The translations under genes were made by a program, and so were the position numbers. From positions 1 through 35,933 of the forward strand of contig NZ_JAGGKG010000031.1 in the NCBI RefSeq assembly GCF_017873435.1: a DNA stretch of 35,933 nucleotides, in the 5' to 3' direction. Shown piece by piece: positions 7,736-15,058 of the stretch; within the stretch, counting starts at the first letter, position 1, and every line of letters begins with the position of its first letter. Source of the stretch: Paenibacillus turicensis. Its GTDB lineage: Bacteria; Bacillota; Bacilli; Paenibacillales; Paenibacillaceae. Under the pieces are notes generated by a model that was not told where the DNA came from, searched no databases, and was given only the letters and a program-made list of their open reading frames with translations.

Positions 7736-8560
7736 TTATTTAAGTAATTTAACAGGAAAACATGCCTCAGTTACCCACTTTTCTGGATTAAGCTCTTGAG
7801 CTGGAGATACATGATAAATGTTAAACATTGGACCATTTAGCTCATAATTCTGGTCTTCAATCCACTGTGCCACCACTTGGGATACCGTTCCCATTTGATC
7901 ATAACTTCCATTTATCATTACAGAAGCAATCTCAATAGGTAATGTTGTATATTGCGATAAATCAGCCAAGTTTGCTAAATCAAACTTTATATTTCCTTCT
8001 ATAGATACTTGTACTTCTACATCTATATTATGTGCTTTATACTCTAGATCGTGGAAAATCGCCATGGGGCACGGGTCTGAAGTCAGCTGTATTTTTTGTT
8101 GTGCAAGTCCAGAATATAACGTATTCCATAACTGTGCTTCATGATGATAAGTTTCAATCACACGTCGAACACTAAGTACATTGCGCTGGGGTATCTCCTT
8201 TAAAATCACATGATAGGGATGAGTTTCTGCTCCCTGCTGTAATAGAGAAGATATGTGTGTCACCTGTTTTTCGATCACTTTCAATTCTTCCTGCAATTCC
8301 ATTTGTTTCACACTTAAAAAGCGGTGCAAATCATTCTGATTCATATTTCCCTCTAACATCTCTTTAATCAAGGTTAGACTAAAGCCAAGCTCCCTAAGCT
8401 GTCCTATTTTCCCAACTACGCCAAGCTGATCCGCAGTGTAATAACGATAACTGGAACATTCATCTATATGTTTTGGTAGTAACAAACCTAACTTGTCATA
8501 ATGACGCAACATTCGGATACTTACGCCAGATAGTCTTGAAAAATCACCAATTTTAAACAA
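7736..8560 (-). CDS. MerR family regulator with GyrI-like effector domain
   Basis: A 274-residue regulator. Residues 1-70 form the MerR winged helix (FKIGDFSRLSGVSIRMLRHYDKLGLLLP), a coiled-coil dimerisation helix follows at about 76-110, and about 118-272 is a BmrR/GyrI-like ligand-binding domain. MerR proteins untwist promoters with 19-20-bp spacers when they bind a ligand. The start codon is TTG, with AGGAG about 9 bp upstream. It lies 40 bp after the dfsB-like gene on the same strand, and the promoter upstream of that gene (9221-9251) has MerR architecture, so autoregulation is likely. The inducer is unknown and probably a hydrophobic or cationic drug. Confidence 0.87.
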   Translation of the reverse strand: MFKIGDFSRLSGVSIRMLRHYDKLGLLLPKHIDECSSYRYYTADQLGVVGKIGQLRELGFSLTLIKEMLEGNMNQNDLHRFLSVKQMELQEELKVIEKQVTHISSLLQQGAETHPYHVILKEIPQRNVLSVRRVIETYHHEAQLWNTLYSGLAQQKIQLTSDPCPMAIFHDLEYKAHNIDVEVQVSIEGNIKFDLANLADLSQYTTLPIEIASVMINGSYDQMGTVSQVVAQWIEDQNYELNGPMFNIYHVSPAQELNPEKWVTEACFPVKLLK

Positions 8561-8600
8561 GATACCGTCTCCTCTATTACTAGTTCATCTAGTTCATCGG

Positions 8601-9122
8601 TTATCTCTGTATGCCTTTTTTCCATTTGCGGATCTTTGTTCTAAAATTCGTAAATGGAGAAATCGTATTAATTTTAATCCAACGTACCATCGGCCAAGTC
8701 TCATTGTCCCCTGTCCACTTGCGTACACCTTGGGTAAAAAGCTCTTCGTCTGTCAGTGTATCAATCCATGTCTGAAACTGCTGTTCTAACAACTGCAATT
8801 GCTGACGCAGCTGCTCAAGAGTATACGGTTTACATTCTTCATAAAAGGCTTGATACATCTCACCTAAACGATTCCATTTATATCCTTCTTTCGGCATATG
8901 GACTTCCTGTCCCGCCTTTTCAGCCTTGTCCCATCCCATTACTAACTGGAGCCAACCAATCTGATATGCAATCATTTCGGCTGGGGTGCGATCTACACCT
9001 TCAACTAGAATATCACGATCCGCATTCGTAAGATCATTAAATTCCTGATCAAGTAAAAGATATCTTTTATGAATTTCATCCTTAAGTTGTTGTTTGGATT
9101 GAGGTAATGAAGATTGTGCCAT
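8601..9122 (-). CDS. ClbS/DfsB family four-helix bundle protein
   Basis: A 173-residue cytoplasmic protein of the ClbS/DfsB (formerly DUF1706) family, which has a DinB-like fold. Recognisable family segments include LPQSKQQLKDEIHKRY, PAEMIAYQIGWLQLVMGWDKAE, GYKWNRLGEMYQAFYEE and the C-terminal RTKIRKWKK. ClbS itself is a colibactin self-resistance cyclopropane hydrolase; most homologues are uncharacterised. ATG is supported by AGGAGG 9 bp upstream. It is the first gene of a two-gene operon with the MerR regulator, so a MerR-induced detoxification role is plausible but inferred. Confidence 0.82.
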   Translation of the reverse strand: MAQSSLPQSKQQLKDEIHKRYLLLDQEFNDLTNADRDILVEGVDRTPAEMIAYQIGWLQLVMGWDKAEKAGQEVHMPKEGYKWNRLGEMYQAFYEECKPYTLEQLRQQLQLLEQQFQTWIDTLTDEELFTQGVRKWTGDNETWPMVRWIKINTISPFTNFRTKIRKWKKGIQR

Positions 9123-9149
9123 CGATTTATTCCTCCTAGCAGCGTCCTT

Positions 9150-9312
9150 TTAATCAGCTCATAGCCATAGATCATAGAACAAGATCAAAGATCATAAATC
9201 ATAACTTAGCTTATAACTTGATTGTACAGTCTAACATTATGTCAGAGTCAAGCCAACCTACCTCAAATCAAGCTTAATGCTTAAAACTTTATAGCTTAAA
9301 GCTTAAAGAGAT
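9150..9312. repeat. Two clusters of degenerate heptanucleotide repeats
   Basis: At about 9160-9205, units of the form AGATCAT/AAATCAT recur. At about 9272-9312, units of the form AGCTTAA/AGCTCAA recur (TTRAGCT on the minus strand, about seven copies with small interruptions). They flank the MerR-type promoter and the end of the histidine kinase gene. They are imperfect and have no coding potential. No terminator with a T run was seen downstream of the kinase gene. Confidence 0.5.
9221..9251 (-). promoter_or_regulatory. MerR-type promoter of the dfsB-like/merR operon
   Basis: On the minus strand TTGACT (9251 to 9246) and TACAAT (9226 to 9221) are separated by 19 bp, longer than the sigma-A optimum and typical of MerR-controlled promoters. 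The spacer holds the dyad TCTGACA-TAA-TGTTAGA (plus 9230-9246, one mismatch). The operon it drives includes a MerR gene. Confidence 0.75.
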
Positions 9313-9316
9313 AAGC

Positions 9317-10675
9317 TCAAAGCTCAATCACAACTTGCCCACCACCTGAATCAGCATTACGTAAAGTCAGCTTCCCACCATGTAAGCCAACAATATTATG
9401 GGCAAATGTAAGCCCCATTCCATAATGGCCTTGAGTGGATCTACTTTTATCTCCCATATAAAACAACTGAGTAGCTTGTTGTAGTGCTTCATTCGTAAAT
9501 CCTTGACCGCTATCGGTAATCGTTATAACGGTTTTCTCCTCTACTAATTGCGTATGCAATTTAATAGTACCTCCGTCTGGTGTATAATCAACCGCATTAC
9601 TTAAAATATTCATTATCGCACGATGAAATAAGTCTAAATCAACAAATAGGGTAAGTCCCCTATTCTGCTCCATAGTTATATTTACGCTTACATCCCGCCC
9701 ACCTATATAAGCAATGGTTTCTGAATGTACTCGTTCCAACCATTCATTTAATTGGATATGTGCTTTAGTCACAGACATAGGGTTTTGGCTTCTAGACATA
9801 TGGATTAGTTGGTTAATATAGTGTTCAATCCTAGTATTGGCAGCTAAAATATAATGTGTATATGTGTTTTGCTCTTCATCTAAATCAGATAAGCTGAGTA
9901 GCTCCGCATTTCCCCTAATTACCGTTACAGGTAGCTTAACATCATGTGCTAAGGCAGCAATTTGCTCATTTTTATTTTGTTCCATCTTCCATTGTGATTC
10001 CAAGGATTGCTTGAGTGCTTCTCTCATCTCAGAAAGGGATTGAATGATCTCATCAAACTCTTGAATATTTGAATGAACATCTTCAAAGTTCAAATCTTGC
10101 TGTTGTATGTGCCCTGTTAGTTTATTAATGATTTTAAATTGCTCCTTAAAGCGATTTACATAGATCATCGTTACACTAAATACAATAAGAAGGATGCAGA
10201 TTAAACCAATAGCAAACTCCAATAATTCAACATTAGGCAACCACTGTCGCAGTACTGGAGAGCCAAATTGTGCTCTTAATTGATAATGTAAAACAACATA
10301 TTGCTGCTTGGTCTCAATTAAGCGATAAACTTGTTGATCTTTTGCTGTTACCTTCATTTTTGTTTTCAAAAAAGACATGGCAACCGATGGATCTAAATCA
10401 CCCATTGTATACTGCAAATTTTGCTTATTAAATACACCAAACTTAAGCCCACTAGGTATTATTTCTGCCGTAACCTCACTAGCCTGTTGAATAATAGGTT
10501 CTGCCTGGAGCACTCGTTGTTCATCATAGTTAGCGGGTAAAATAAACCCTGAATTGATGGCAATGAGATGGAGTATTACAAATGCCACACCTATTCCAAT
10601 CACACTCATTGCCATCTTTATTAAGTACATCAGAAATTCTCTTCTTAAATTGCTTTGATTCATTCGGATTGCCAT
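9317..10675 (-). CDS. Sensor histidine kinase of lantibiotic-immunity type (SpaK/NisK-like)
   Basis: A 452-residue membrane kinase. Two transmembrane helices (about residues 15-45 and 150-173) enclose an extracytoplasmic sensor of about 100 residues. A linker helix leads to the H-box LAHDVKLP (H244), the N-box NILSNA (N360), DSGQGF (388-393) and GMGL (419-422), so all catalytic boxes are intact. It overlaps the response regulator gene by 16 bp from the chosen ATG. A second ATG at 10663 would give a 4-bp overlap. Context and its NisR/SpaR-like partner suggest it senses a lantibiotic or cell-wall antibiotic. Confidence 0.88.
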   Translation of the reverse strand: MAIRMNQSNLRREFLMYLIKMAMSVIGIGVAFVILHLIAINSGFILPANYDEQRVLQAEPIIQQASEVTAEIIPSGLKFGVFNKQNLQYTMGDLDPSVAMSFLKTKMKVTAKDQQVYRLIETKQQYVVLHYQLRAQFGSPVLRQWLPNVELLEFAIGLICILLIVFSVTMIYVNRFKEQFKIINKLTGHIQQQDLNFEDVHSNIQEFDEIIQSLSEMREALKQSLESQWKMEQNKNEQIAALAHDVKLPVTVIRGNAELLSLSDLDEEQNTYTHYILAANTRIEHYINQLIHMSRSQNPMSVTKAHIQLNEWLERVHSETIAYIGGRDVSVNITMEQNRGLTLFVDLDLFHRAIMNILSNAVDYTPDGGTIKLHTQLVEEKTVITITDSGQGFTNEALQQATQLFYMGDKSRSTQGHYGMGLTFAHNIVGLHGGKLTLRNADSGGGQVVIEL

Positions 10676-11328
10676 TTATACCCTACCCCCCATACCGTTG
10701 AAATAGGGTCTAGCTCATATTGTTTAAATTTCTTGCGAATTACACGTATGAACTCAGTTATCGTTGAAAATAATGCATTACCTTCAAGGCCATATAATTG
10801 CTCATAAATTTGTTCTCTGGTGTATACATGATCCTTATGTTTTACAAGTAGTTCACAGATTCGATATTCATTTTTAGTTAAATGAATTTGATTTTCTCCT
10901 ACCCACACCTCTTTAGCTGCAAAATCAAATGAAACCCCTGATACGGTCATTGTGGCAATTTGCTTATCTCGATGCTCACGTCTAACGTGGGCGTTCACCC
11001 TTGCACTTAGCTCCATTACACCAAACGGCTTAGCTATATAGTCATCGCCACCGGTAATTAAGCCTTGGACAATATCTTCTTCTGCTGTTTTTGCAGTTAA
11101 AAATAGAATAGGACAATCAATAGAGCTTCTGATTCGTTGACACAATTCAAACCCATTCTCATCAGGCATCATCACATCTAGTAAAATTAAGTCGTAGCCT
11201 TGAAAATCCTTAATGGGTCTATTTCGGGTATTATTAATTAGGACGACATCATGGTTACTTTTTTGCAAAATATTACGAATTAATACTAGAACTGCTTCAT
11301 CATCATCCACCGCTAATATTTTTGCCAA
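10660..11328 (-). CDS. OmpR-family response regulator, NisR/SpaR-like
   Basis: A 222-residue regulator with a receiver domain (phosphoacceptor D51 in LILLDVMMP, K100 in AKPFG) and a C-terminal winged helix (about 125-222, ending GVGYKW). Segments such as FQGYDLILLD, EEDIVQGLITGGDDYI and NALFSTITEFIRVIRKKF closely recall NisR and SpaR. The start codon is TTG, with GAGGTGA just upstream. It lies in the order F-E-G-R-K, as in the subtilin cluster, and presumably activates the ABC genes. Confidence 0.9.
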   Translation of the reverse strand: MAKILAVDDDEAVLVLIRNILQKSNHDVVLINNTRNRPIKDFQGYDLILLDVMMPDENGFELCQRIRSSIDCPILFLTAKTAEEDIVQGLITGGDDYIAKPFGVMELSARVNAHVRREHRDKQIATMTVSGVSFDFAAKEVWVGENQIHLTKNEYRICELLVKHKDHVYTREQIYEQLYGLEGNALFSTITEFIRVIRKKFKQYELDPISTVWGVGYKWQSE

Positions 11329-11355
11329 ATGTGATCACCTCTTCAGTTCCACCAA

Positions 11356-12126
11356 TTAATCAGACGATTTCCTACCCTCCCACACATTAAACCACCATAG
11401 ACTTGCACCAAATAAAAGGGCGGTATACAGGGTCATGTACTGAATTCCATCAACCATTTCTCTCTTAATGAGGGTAAGGACATCCTGATTATAGATTGAG
11501 CTTTTTAATATTATATAACTATCCATAAATCGAATCCCCCACGCCCAAGGTACATATTTCCATACCCCATCACCAAGTCCTGTTGCCATTAGTGCAGTTA
11601 ATAATAAGCCTGCCCCGCCAAGTGTAACGGAAGCTGACAGACCTAACACAAATGCAATAAAAAGATATATGAGATACAAAACAATACAGCTAAAAACAAG
11701 GACAATAGTCGCTTGGGTATAGGTGAGATAAGGAATCCCTTCTATACCGAGTATATAAGTAGCACCTAGCATGAAAATAGCTACAGCTACAATAATTGAA
11801 CCACTTGTTAATAAAATTAATGACATTAGCTTTCCTACATAGCTTCTAGATCTAGATATACCACCTAATAAGACTTGATAATGACCTGCCTTTTCCTCTT
11901 GCATACTTATCATGCCACAAATCAAGCTAATTAAAAAAGGAAGAGCAATACAAATTGCATCCATATAAAATCTAAATAGCTTTACTTGATCCTTTTCATG
12001 TACAACACCAAAATAAGATAAAAAAAGGAGTGCACATATAAGTGGGATCAGTAAAAAAATCCACTTTACTGATGTAGCCTTTAGCTTTATCCATTCCGCA
12101 GAAATTGCTCGCCCTAAAGACATCAT
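11356..12126 (-). CDS. Lantibiotic immunity ABC transporter permease, MutG/SpaG-type
   Basis: A 256-residue ABC-2 permease with six predicted transmembrane helices. It starts with the family-like segment GRAISAEWIKLKATSVKW and has the conserved EEKAGHYQVLLGGISRSRSYVGKL loop after the second helix. With the adjacent permease and the ATPase it would form the F-E-G complex that expels lantibiotics from the membrane. It starts 1 bp after the preceding permease's stop codon, so translation is coupled. Assignment to the G rather than the E subunit rests on gene order. Confidence 0.82.
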   Translation of the reverse strand: MMSLGRAISAEWIKLKATSVKWIFLLIPLICALLFLSYFGVVHEKDQVKLFRFYMDAICIALPFLISLICGMISMQEEKAGHYQVLLGGISRSRSYVGKLMSLILLTSGSIIVAVAIFMLGATYILGIEGIPYLTYTQATIVLVFSCIVLYLIYLFIAFVLGLSASVTLGGAGLLLTALMATGLGDGVWKYVPWAWGIRFMDSYIILKSSIYNQDVLTLIKREMVDGIQYMTLYTALLFGASLWWFNVWEGRKSSD

Positions 12127-12127
12127 C

Positions 12128-12883
12128 CTACTTCGCCCCCTTCATGGAGCTTTCCAGCGGAACACTCTTTTTAAAGGCTAGTGAAGTTACTGCTGTTATA
12201 ATTATGACGAGCGCTGCCGCTAACAAAATCCCGATTAAGACGACCGAGCCATCCCGAAGCGGACTAGTTTGCGAAAGTAGTGTACCATTTGCATGCACCC
12301 CAATGATCGGCATCATTAAGCGAATGGACCAGCTCCAAGGATTTAACCACCATAATGATGTCGTTGAAAAGGCAATGCCTAACACCAAGCGCCCAACAAT
12401 ATTAGTGATGAGCGCAGCTCCCATGCCCCACTTTTTGGCCAAGTATAACATAAGTGGAATCTCCCATAATGAAGTAAACCAAATCAACAGTACCCCCACT
12501 AATTGTCTCATCTCAAATAAGGGCATCGCGGGGAATACATAGGATAATAAACCCATCATGATTAAAAATAGCAACAAAGAGGACAACGCCTGCAAAGCAA
12601 TTACGATAATTTTGGCCACCCAAGCTTTGGATAGTGAAATCGGTAATAATAAAATATTGCTATAGTCCCCTGCCTTTTTCTCCTTCTGGTTGGATTGTAC
12701 ACACCACAAGGCAATGGCTATAGGCATAAACAAAATACTCCACCAGTTAAATGTATTTGTTACAAAATACACAGGGCTCATGATAAACGAGATTAGAATA
12801 TTAATTAAGGCAATGAGCCATATCAGTGTAATTGAAAAACTCCGCTTTACTTTCAAGCACTCGCCTCGAATATAATTTATCAA
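12128..12883 (-). CDS. Lantibiotic immunity ABC transporter permease, MutE/SpaE-type
   Basis: A 251-residue permease with about six transmembrane helices, an N-terminus of MutE/EpiE type (INYIRGECLKVKRS) and a conserved QKEKKAGDYSNILLLPISLSKAW loop paralogous to that of its neighbour. It begins with TTG, which overlaps the ATPase stop codon (TTGA); a GGGGTG ribosome binding site lies 7 bp upstream. The product should act in the membrane with the ATPase and the second permease. Confidence 0.82.
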   Translation of the reverse strand: MINYIRGECLKVKRSFSITLIWLIALINILISFIMSPVYFVTNTFNWWSILFMPIAIALWCVQSNQKEKKAGDYSNILLLPISLSKAWVAKIIVIALQALSSLLLFLIMMGLLSYVFPAMPLFEMRQLVGVLLIWFTSLWEIPLMLYLAKKWGMGAALITNIVGRLVLGIAFSTTSLWWLNPWSWSIRLMMPIIGVHANGTLLSQTSPLRDGSVVLIGILLAAALVIIITAVTSLAFKKSVPLESSMKGAK

Positions 12884-13596
12884 GATCTCGCACCCCGCTT
12901 TCTTTTGTTCTCCTTCACCACATCCAAAAATAGTTGTTCTAAGTTTTGCGGATCATCAACAATACCTTGATAACCAATAATTCCATCACTGATAATTCCA
13001 ATATGCTCTGCAATTTGACCTACTTCAGACAAAATATGACTGGATAAAATGACGGTAATCCCTTGACTTGGGAATGATCTAATAAGATCGCGAAGCTCCC
13101 CGATCCCAATCGGATCAAGTCCATTTGTTGGCTCATCCAAAATAAGCAGCTTCGGATGATTCAGCAATGCAATTGCAATCCCAAGTCTTTGCTTCATCCC
13201 CATAGAAAACTTCCCTGCGGTTTTTTTTCCGGTGTGTGTGAGGTCAACTATTTGTAGCACCTCTTGAATTCTTTCCTTTGGTAAACCAAGCATCTTGGTA
13301 CGCACTAACAAATTTTCATAGGCAGTTAAATTAGGATATAGTGGAGCAGTTTCAATTAACGCACCAATATGCTCTAAATCCTTACGTGTCCAAGAATGCC
13401 CATCAAAATAAATATCACCAGAGGTTGGAGCAATAAGCCCTGTCATCATTTTTAAAGTTGTGGATTTCCCAGCCCCATTTGGACCTAACAAGCCGTAAAT
13501 ACTGTTTCGCTTCACTGCTAATGAAATACCTCGAACGACAAGCTCCTTACCGTATTTCTTAGAAACTTGATTTAACTCGATTAAGTTCGTTGTCAC
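12880..13596 (-). CDS. Lantibiotic protection ABC transporter ATP-binding protein (SpaF/NisF-like)
   Basis: A 238-residue ABC ATPase. Walker A is GPNGAGKST (38-46), the signature is FSMGMKQR (130-137), Walker B is LLILDE (150-155) and the switch histidine is H187. The Q-loop position reads ALIETAPLYP, with glutamate (E82) in place of glutamine. This E-loop is a known trait of LanF and BcrA-type immunity ATPases and supports the assignment. The start is GTG; AAAGG lies about 9 bp upstream. It is the first gene of the five-gene F-E-G-R-K unit. Confidence 0.9.
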   Translation of the reverse strand: MTTNLIELNQVSKKYGKELVVRGISLAVKRNSIYGLLGPNGAGKSTTLKMMTGLIAPTSGDIYFDGHSWTRKDLEHIGALIETAPLYPNLTAYENLLVRTKMLGLPKERIQEVLQIVDLTHTGKKTAGKFSMGMKQRLGIAIALLNHPKLLILDEPTNGLDPIGIGELRDLIRSFPSQGITVILSSHILSEVGQIAEHIGIISDGIIGYQGIVDDPQNLEQLFLDVVKENKRKRGARS

Positions 13597-13695
13597 CCTT
13601 CATCAACCTTTCATATTACAAACCCTGTTTTTTATCTCTCATGCTATAAGGGTAATCAGCAAATCTCAGAAAATAATCAAGATTTCAAAAAATTG

Positions 13696-13746
13696 TTGAC
13701 AAACCCCAGAATACATATATCATATAGATATATCTAATTGATATAT
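13696..13746 (+). promoter_or_regulatory. Promoter and 32-bp palindromic operator of padR-CPBP
   Basis: TTGACA (13696-13701), a 16-bp spacer and TATCAT (13718-13723) form the promoter. A palindrome centred at 13730/13731 spans 13715-13746: inner TAGATATATCTA (perfect) and outer arms ATATATCA/TGATATAT, with only two mismatched pairs over 32 bp. It covers the -10 box and the start site, as expected for PadR autorepression. Confidence 0.78.
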
Positions 13747-13773
13747 ATTTCATAAAAGTGAAAGGATATAAAA

Positions 13774-14298
13774 ATGATTAATTACGTTATTCTTGGTCTT
13801 TTGATGGAAGCCCCAATGTCCGGTTATGACCTCAAAAAATTAGCGGAGCAGACGATTGGCATGTTTTTCAAAATGAGTTATGGCAATTTATATCCGTCAT
13901 TAAAAACACTCACTAAGGCTGGAGAAATCACAGAGCAAGAAACGCAAAACAGTAAAAACAAAAAAATATATACGCTTACCGATCAAGGAAAAGCAAGCTT
14001 TGTGAAATGGTTAGCTGAGCCGCTACAAAGCAATAAAAAAGAATACATGGTCAAAATTTTCTTTTATGATTATTTAGATGAAGTTACAAGACTTACCAAT
14101 CTGAGGGTATATCAAGCGCAAATAGAAAGAAAGATGATGGAAATGAAGGGGCTACAAAACATTGTAAATGAGGAGTTAGCTTCCATTCCGAACAAAGAGG
14201 ATTATTATTACCGCGTGTCTACGATGTATTACGGCTTACAATTTTATGAAATGGAACTAGCATGGTTAAATAAAATAATTGAAAAGGATAACTTATAA
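13774..14298 (+). CDS. PadR family transcriptional regulator
   Basis: A 174-residue repressor. The N-terminal winged helix (about residues 1-90) shows the family pattern VILGLLMEAPMSGYDLKKL, YGNLYPSLKTLTKAGEI and IYTLTDQGKASFVKWL, followed by a C-terminal helical dimerisation domain of the Vir_act_alpha_C type. AAAGGATAT lies just before the ATG. It is followed 1 bp later by a CPBP gene, so the pair is an operon, and it probably represses itself through the palindrome at 13715-13746. The ligand is unknown. Confidence 0.92.
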   Translation: MINYVILGLLMEAPMSGYDLKKLAEQTIGMFFKMSYGNLYPSLKTLTKAGEITEQETQNSKNKKIYTLTDQGKASFVKWLAEPLQSNKKEYMVKIFFYDYLDEVTRLTNLRVYQAQIERKMMEMKGLQNIVNEELASIPNKEDYYYRVSTMYYGLQFYEMELAWLNKIIEKDNL

Positions 14299-14299
14299 T

Positions 14300-15058
14300 A
14301 TGAAAAATACAAATACAACTACAACTACAGTTAAGCTTAAAAAGCCAATGAATATTTACCTAAAAATTATTTTAATTGAATTACTCGTGATCTTTTTCTA
14401 TACAGCGAATGGCGCTTATGTATCAATAACACAACCAGACAATCCTGTGTTGCAATTTATTGGTTTGATCCCGTTAGCCATTGGGCTGATTATATATGTG
14501 TTACGTGGTCAACGTTGGAAGGACTTGTACTTAGATTCAAAAATTAAATCCCCAAAAGATATTTTAGTATACGCCCCTTTACTTATCGTACTAATGATTA
14601 TTTTCATCGGAAATGAAGGCTTGAATTTAACCTCTATTCCAAACTTATTACTCATGTTGATCATACAAATCTGTGTGATTGGTGTAATTGAAGAAATTAT
14701 GTTTCGTGGCATTATGCTTAAAGCATTGGAAGGTAAAGGAACTACTGTTGCTGTATTAATCAGCAGCGTGTTTTTTGGAATTACACATGCTCTCCAATTG
14801 ATGGGCGGACAATCACTAGAGGATACAATTTTGCAAATTATATATGCGTTTGTACTTGGTGCAGTGCTGGCCTTACTTGTTCTACATAAACATACCTTGA
14901 TAGCAACAATTATATTTCATGGTGTGCATAACTTCCTGAATTTTATGGCAAAAACAGAACGTACAGCCTCAATCCTTGACTACATTATTGTTGCTATCTT
15001 GGTCGTATATATGATTTGGTTATTTATAAAGGTGCGTCAAACACGTTCCATTATTTAA
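14300..15058 (+). CDS. CPBP family intramembrane metalloprotease-like protein
   Basis: A 252-residue membrane protein with the CPBP metal-site motifs EEIMFRG (E131, E132, R136), a histidine in FGITHALQ (H163) and HGVHN (H207, N211). Start 14300 is preferred to a TTG at 14279 because the first real ATG follows AAAAGGA at suitable spacing and the TTG lies within the PadR gene. The Asn/Thr-rich N-terminus (NTNTTTTT) is unusual. It is coupled to PadR with a 1-bp gap. It converges with the VanZ-RDD gene and overlaps it by 8 bp. A bacteriocin-immunity or peptide-processing role is possible. Confidence 0.88.
   Translation: MKNTNTTTTTVKLKKPMNIYLKIILIELLVIFFYTANGAYVSITQPDNPVLQFIGLIPLAIGLIIYVLRGQRWKDLYLDSKIKSPKDILVYAPLLIVLMIIFIGNEGLNLTSIPNLLLMLIIQICVIGVIEEIMFRGIMLKALEGKGTTVAVLISSVFFGITHALQLMGGQSLEDTILQIIYAFVLGAVLALLVLHKHTLIATIIFHGVHNFLNFMAKTERTASILDYIIVAILVVYMIWLFIKVRQTRSII

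Noticed and set aside
12105..12542. A 145-codon plus-strand frame inside the MutE-type permease gene
   Set aside because: It is antisense to a well-supported ABC permease in a five-gene operon and has no homology signal.
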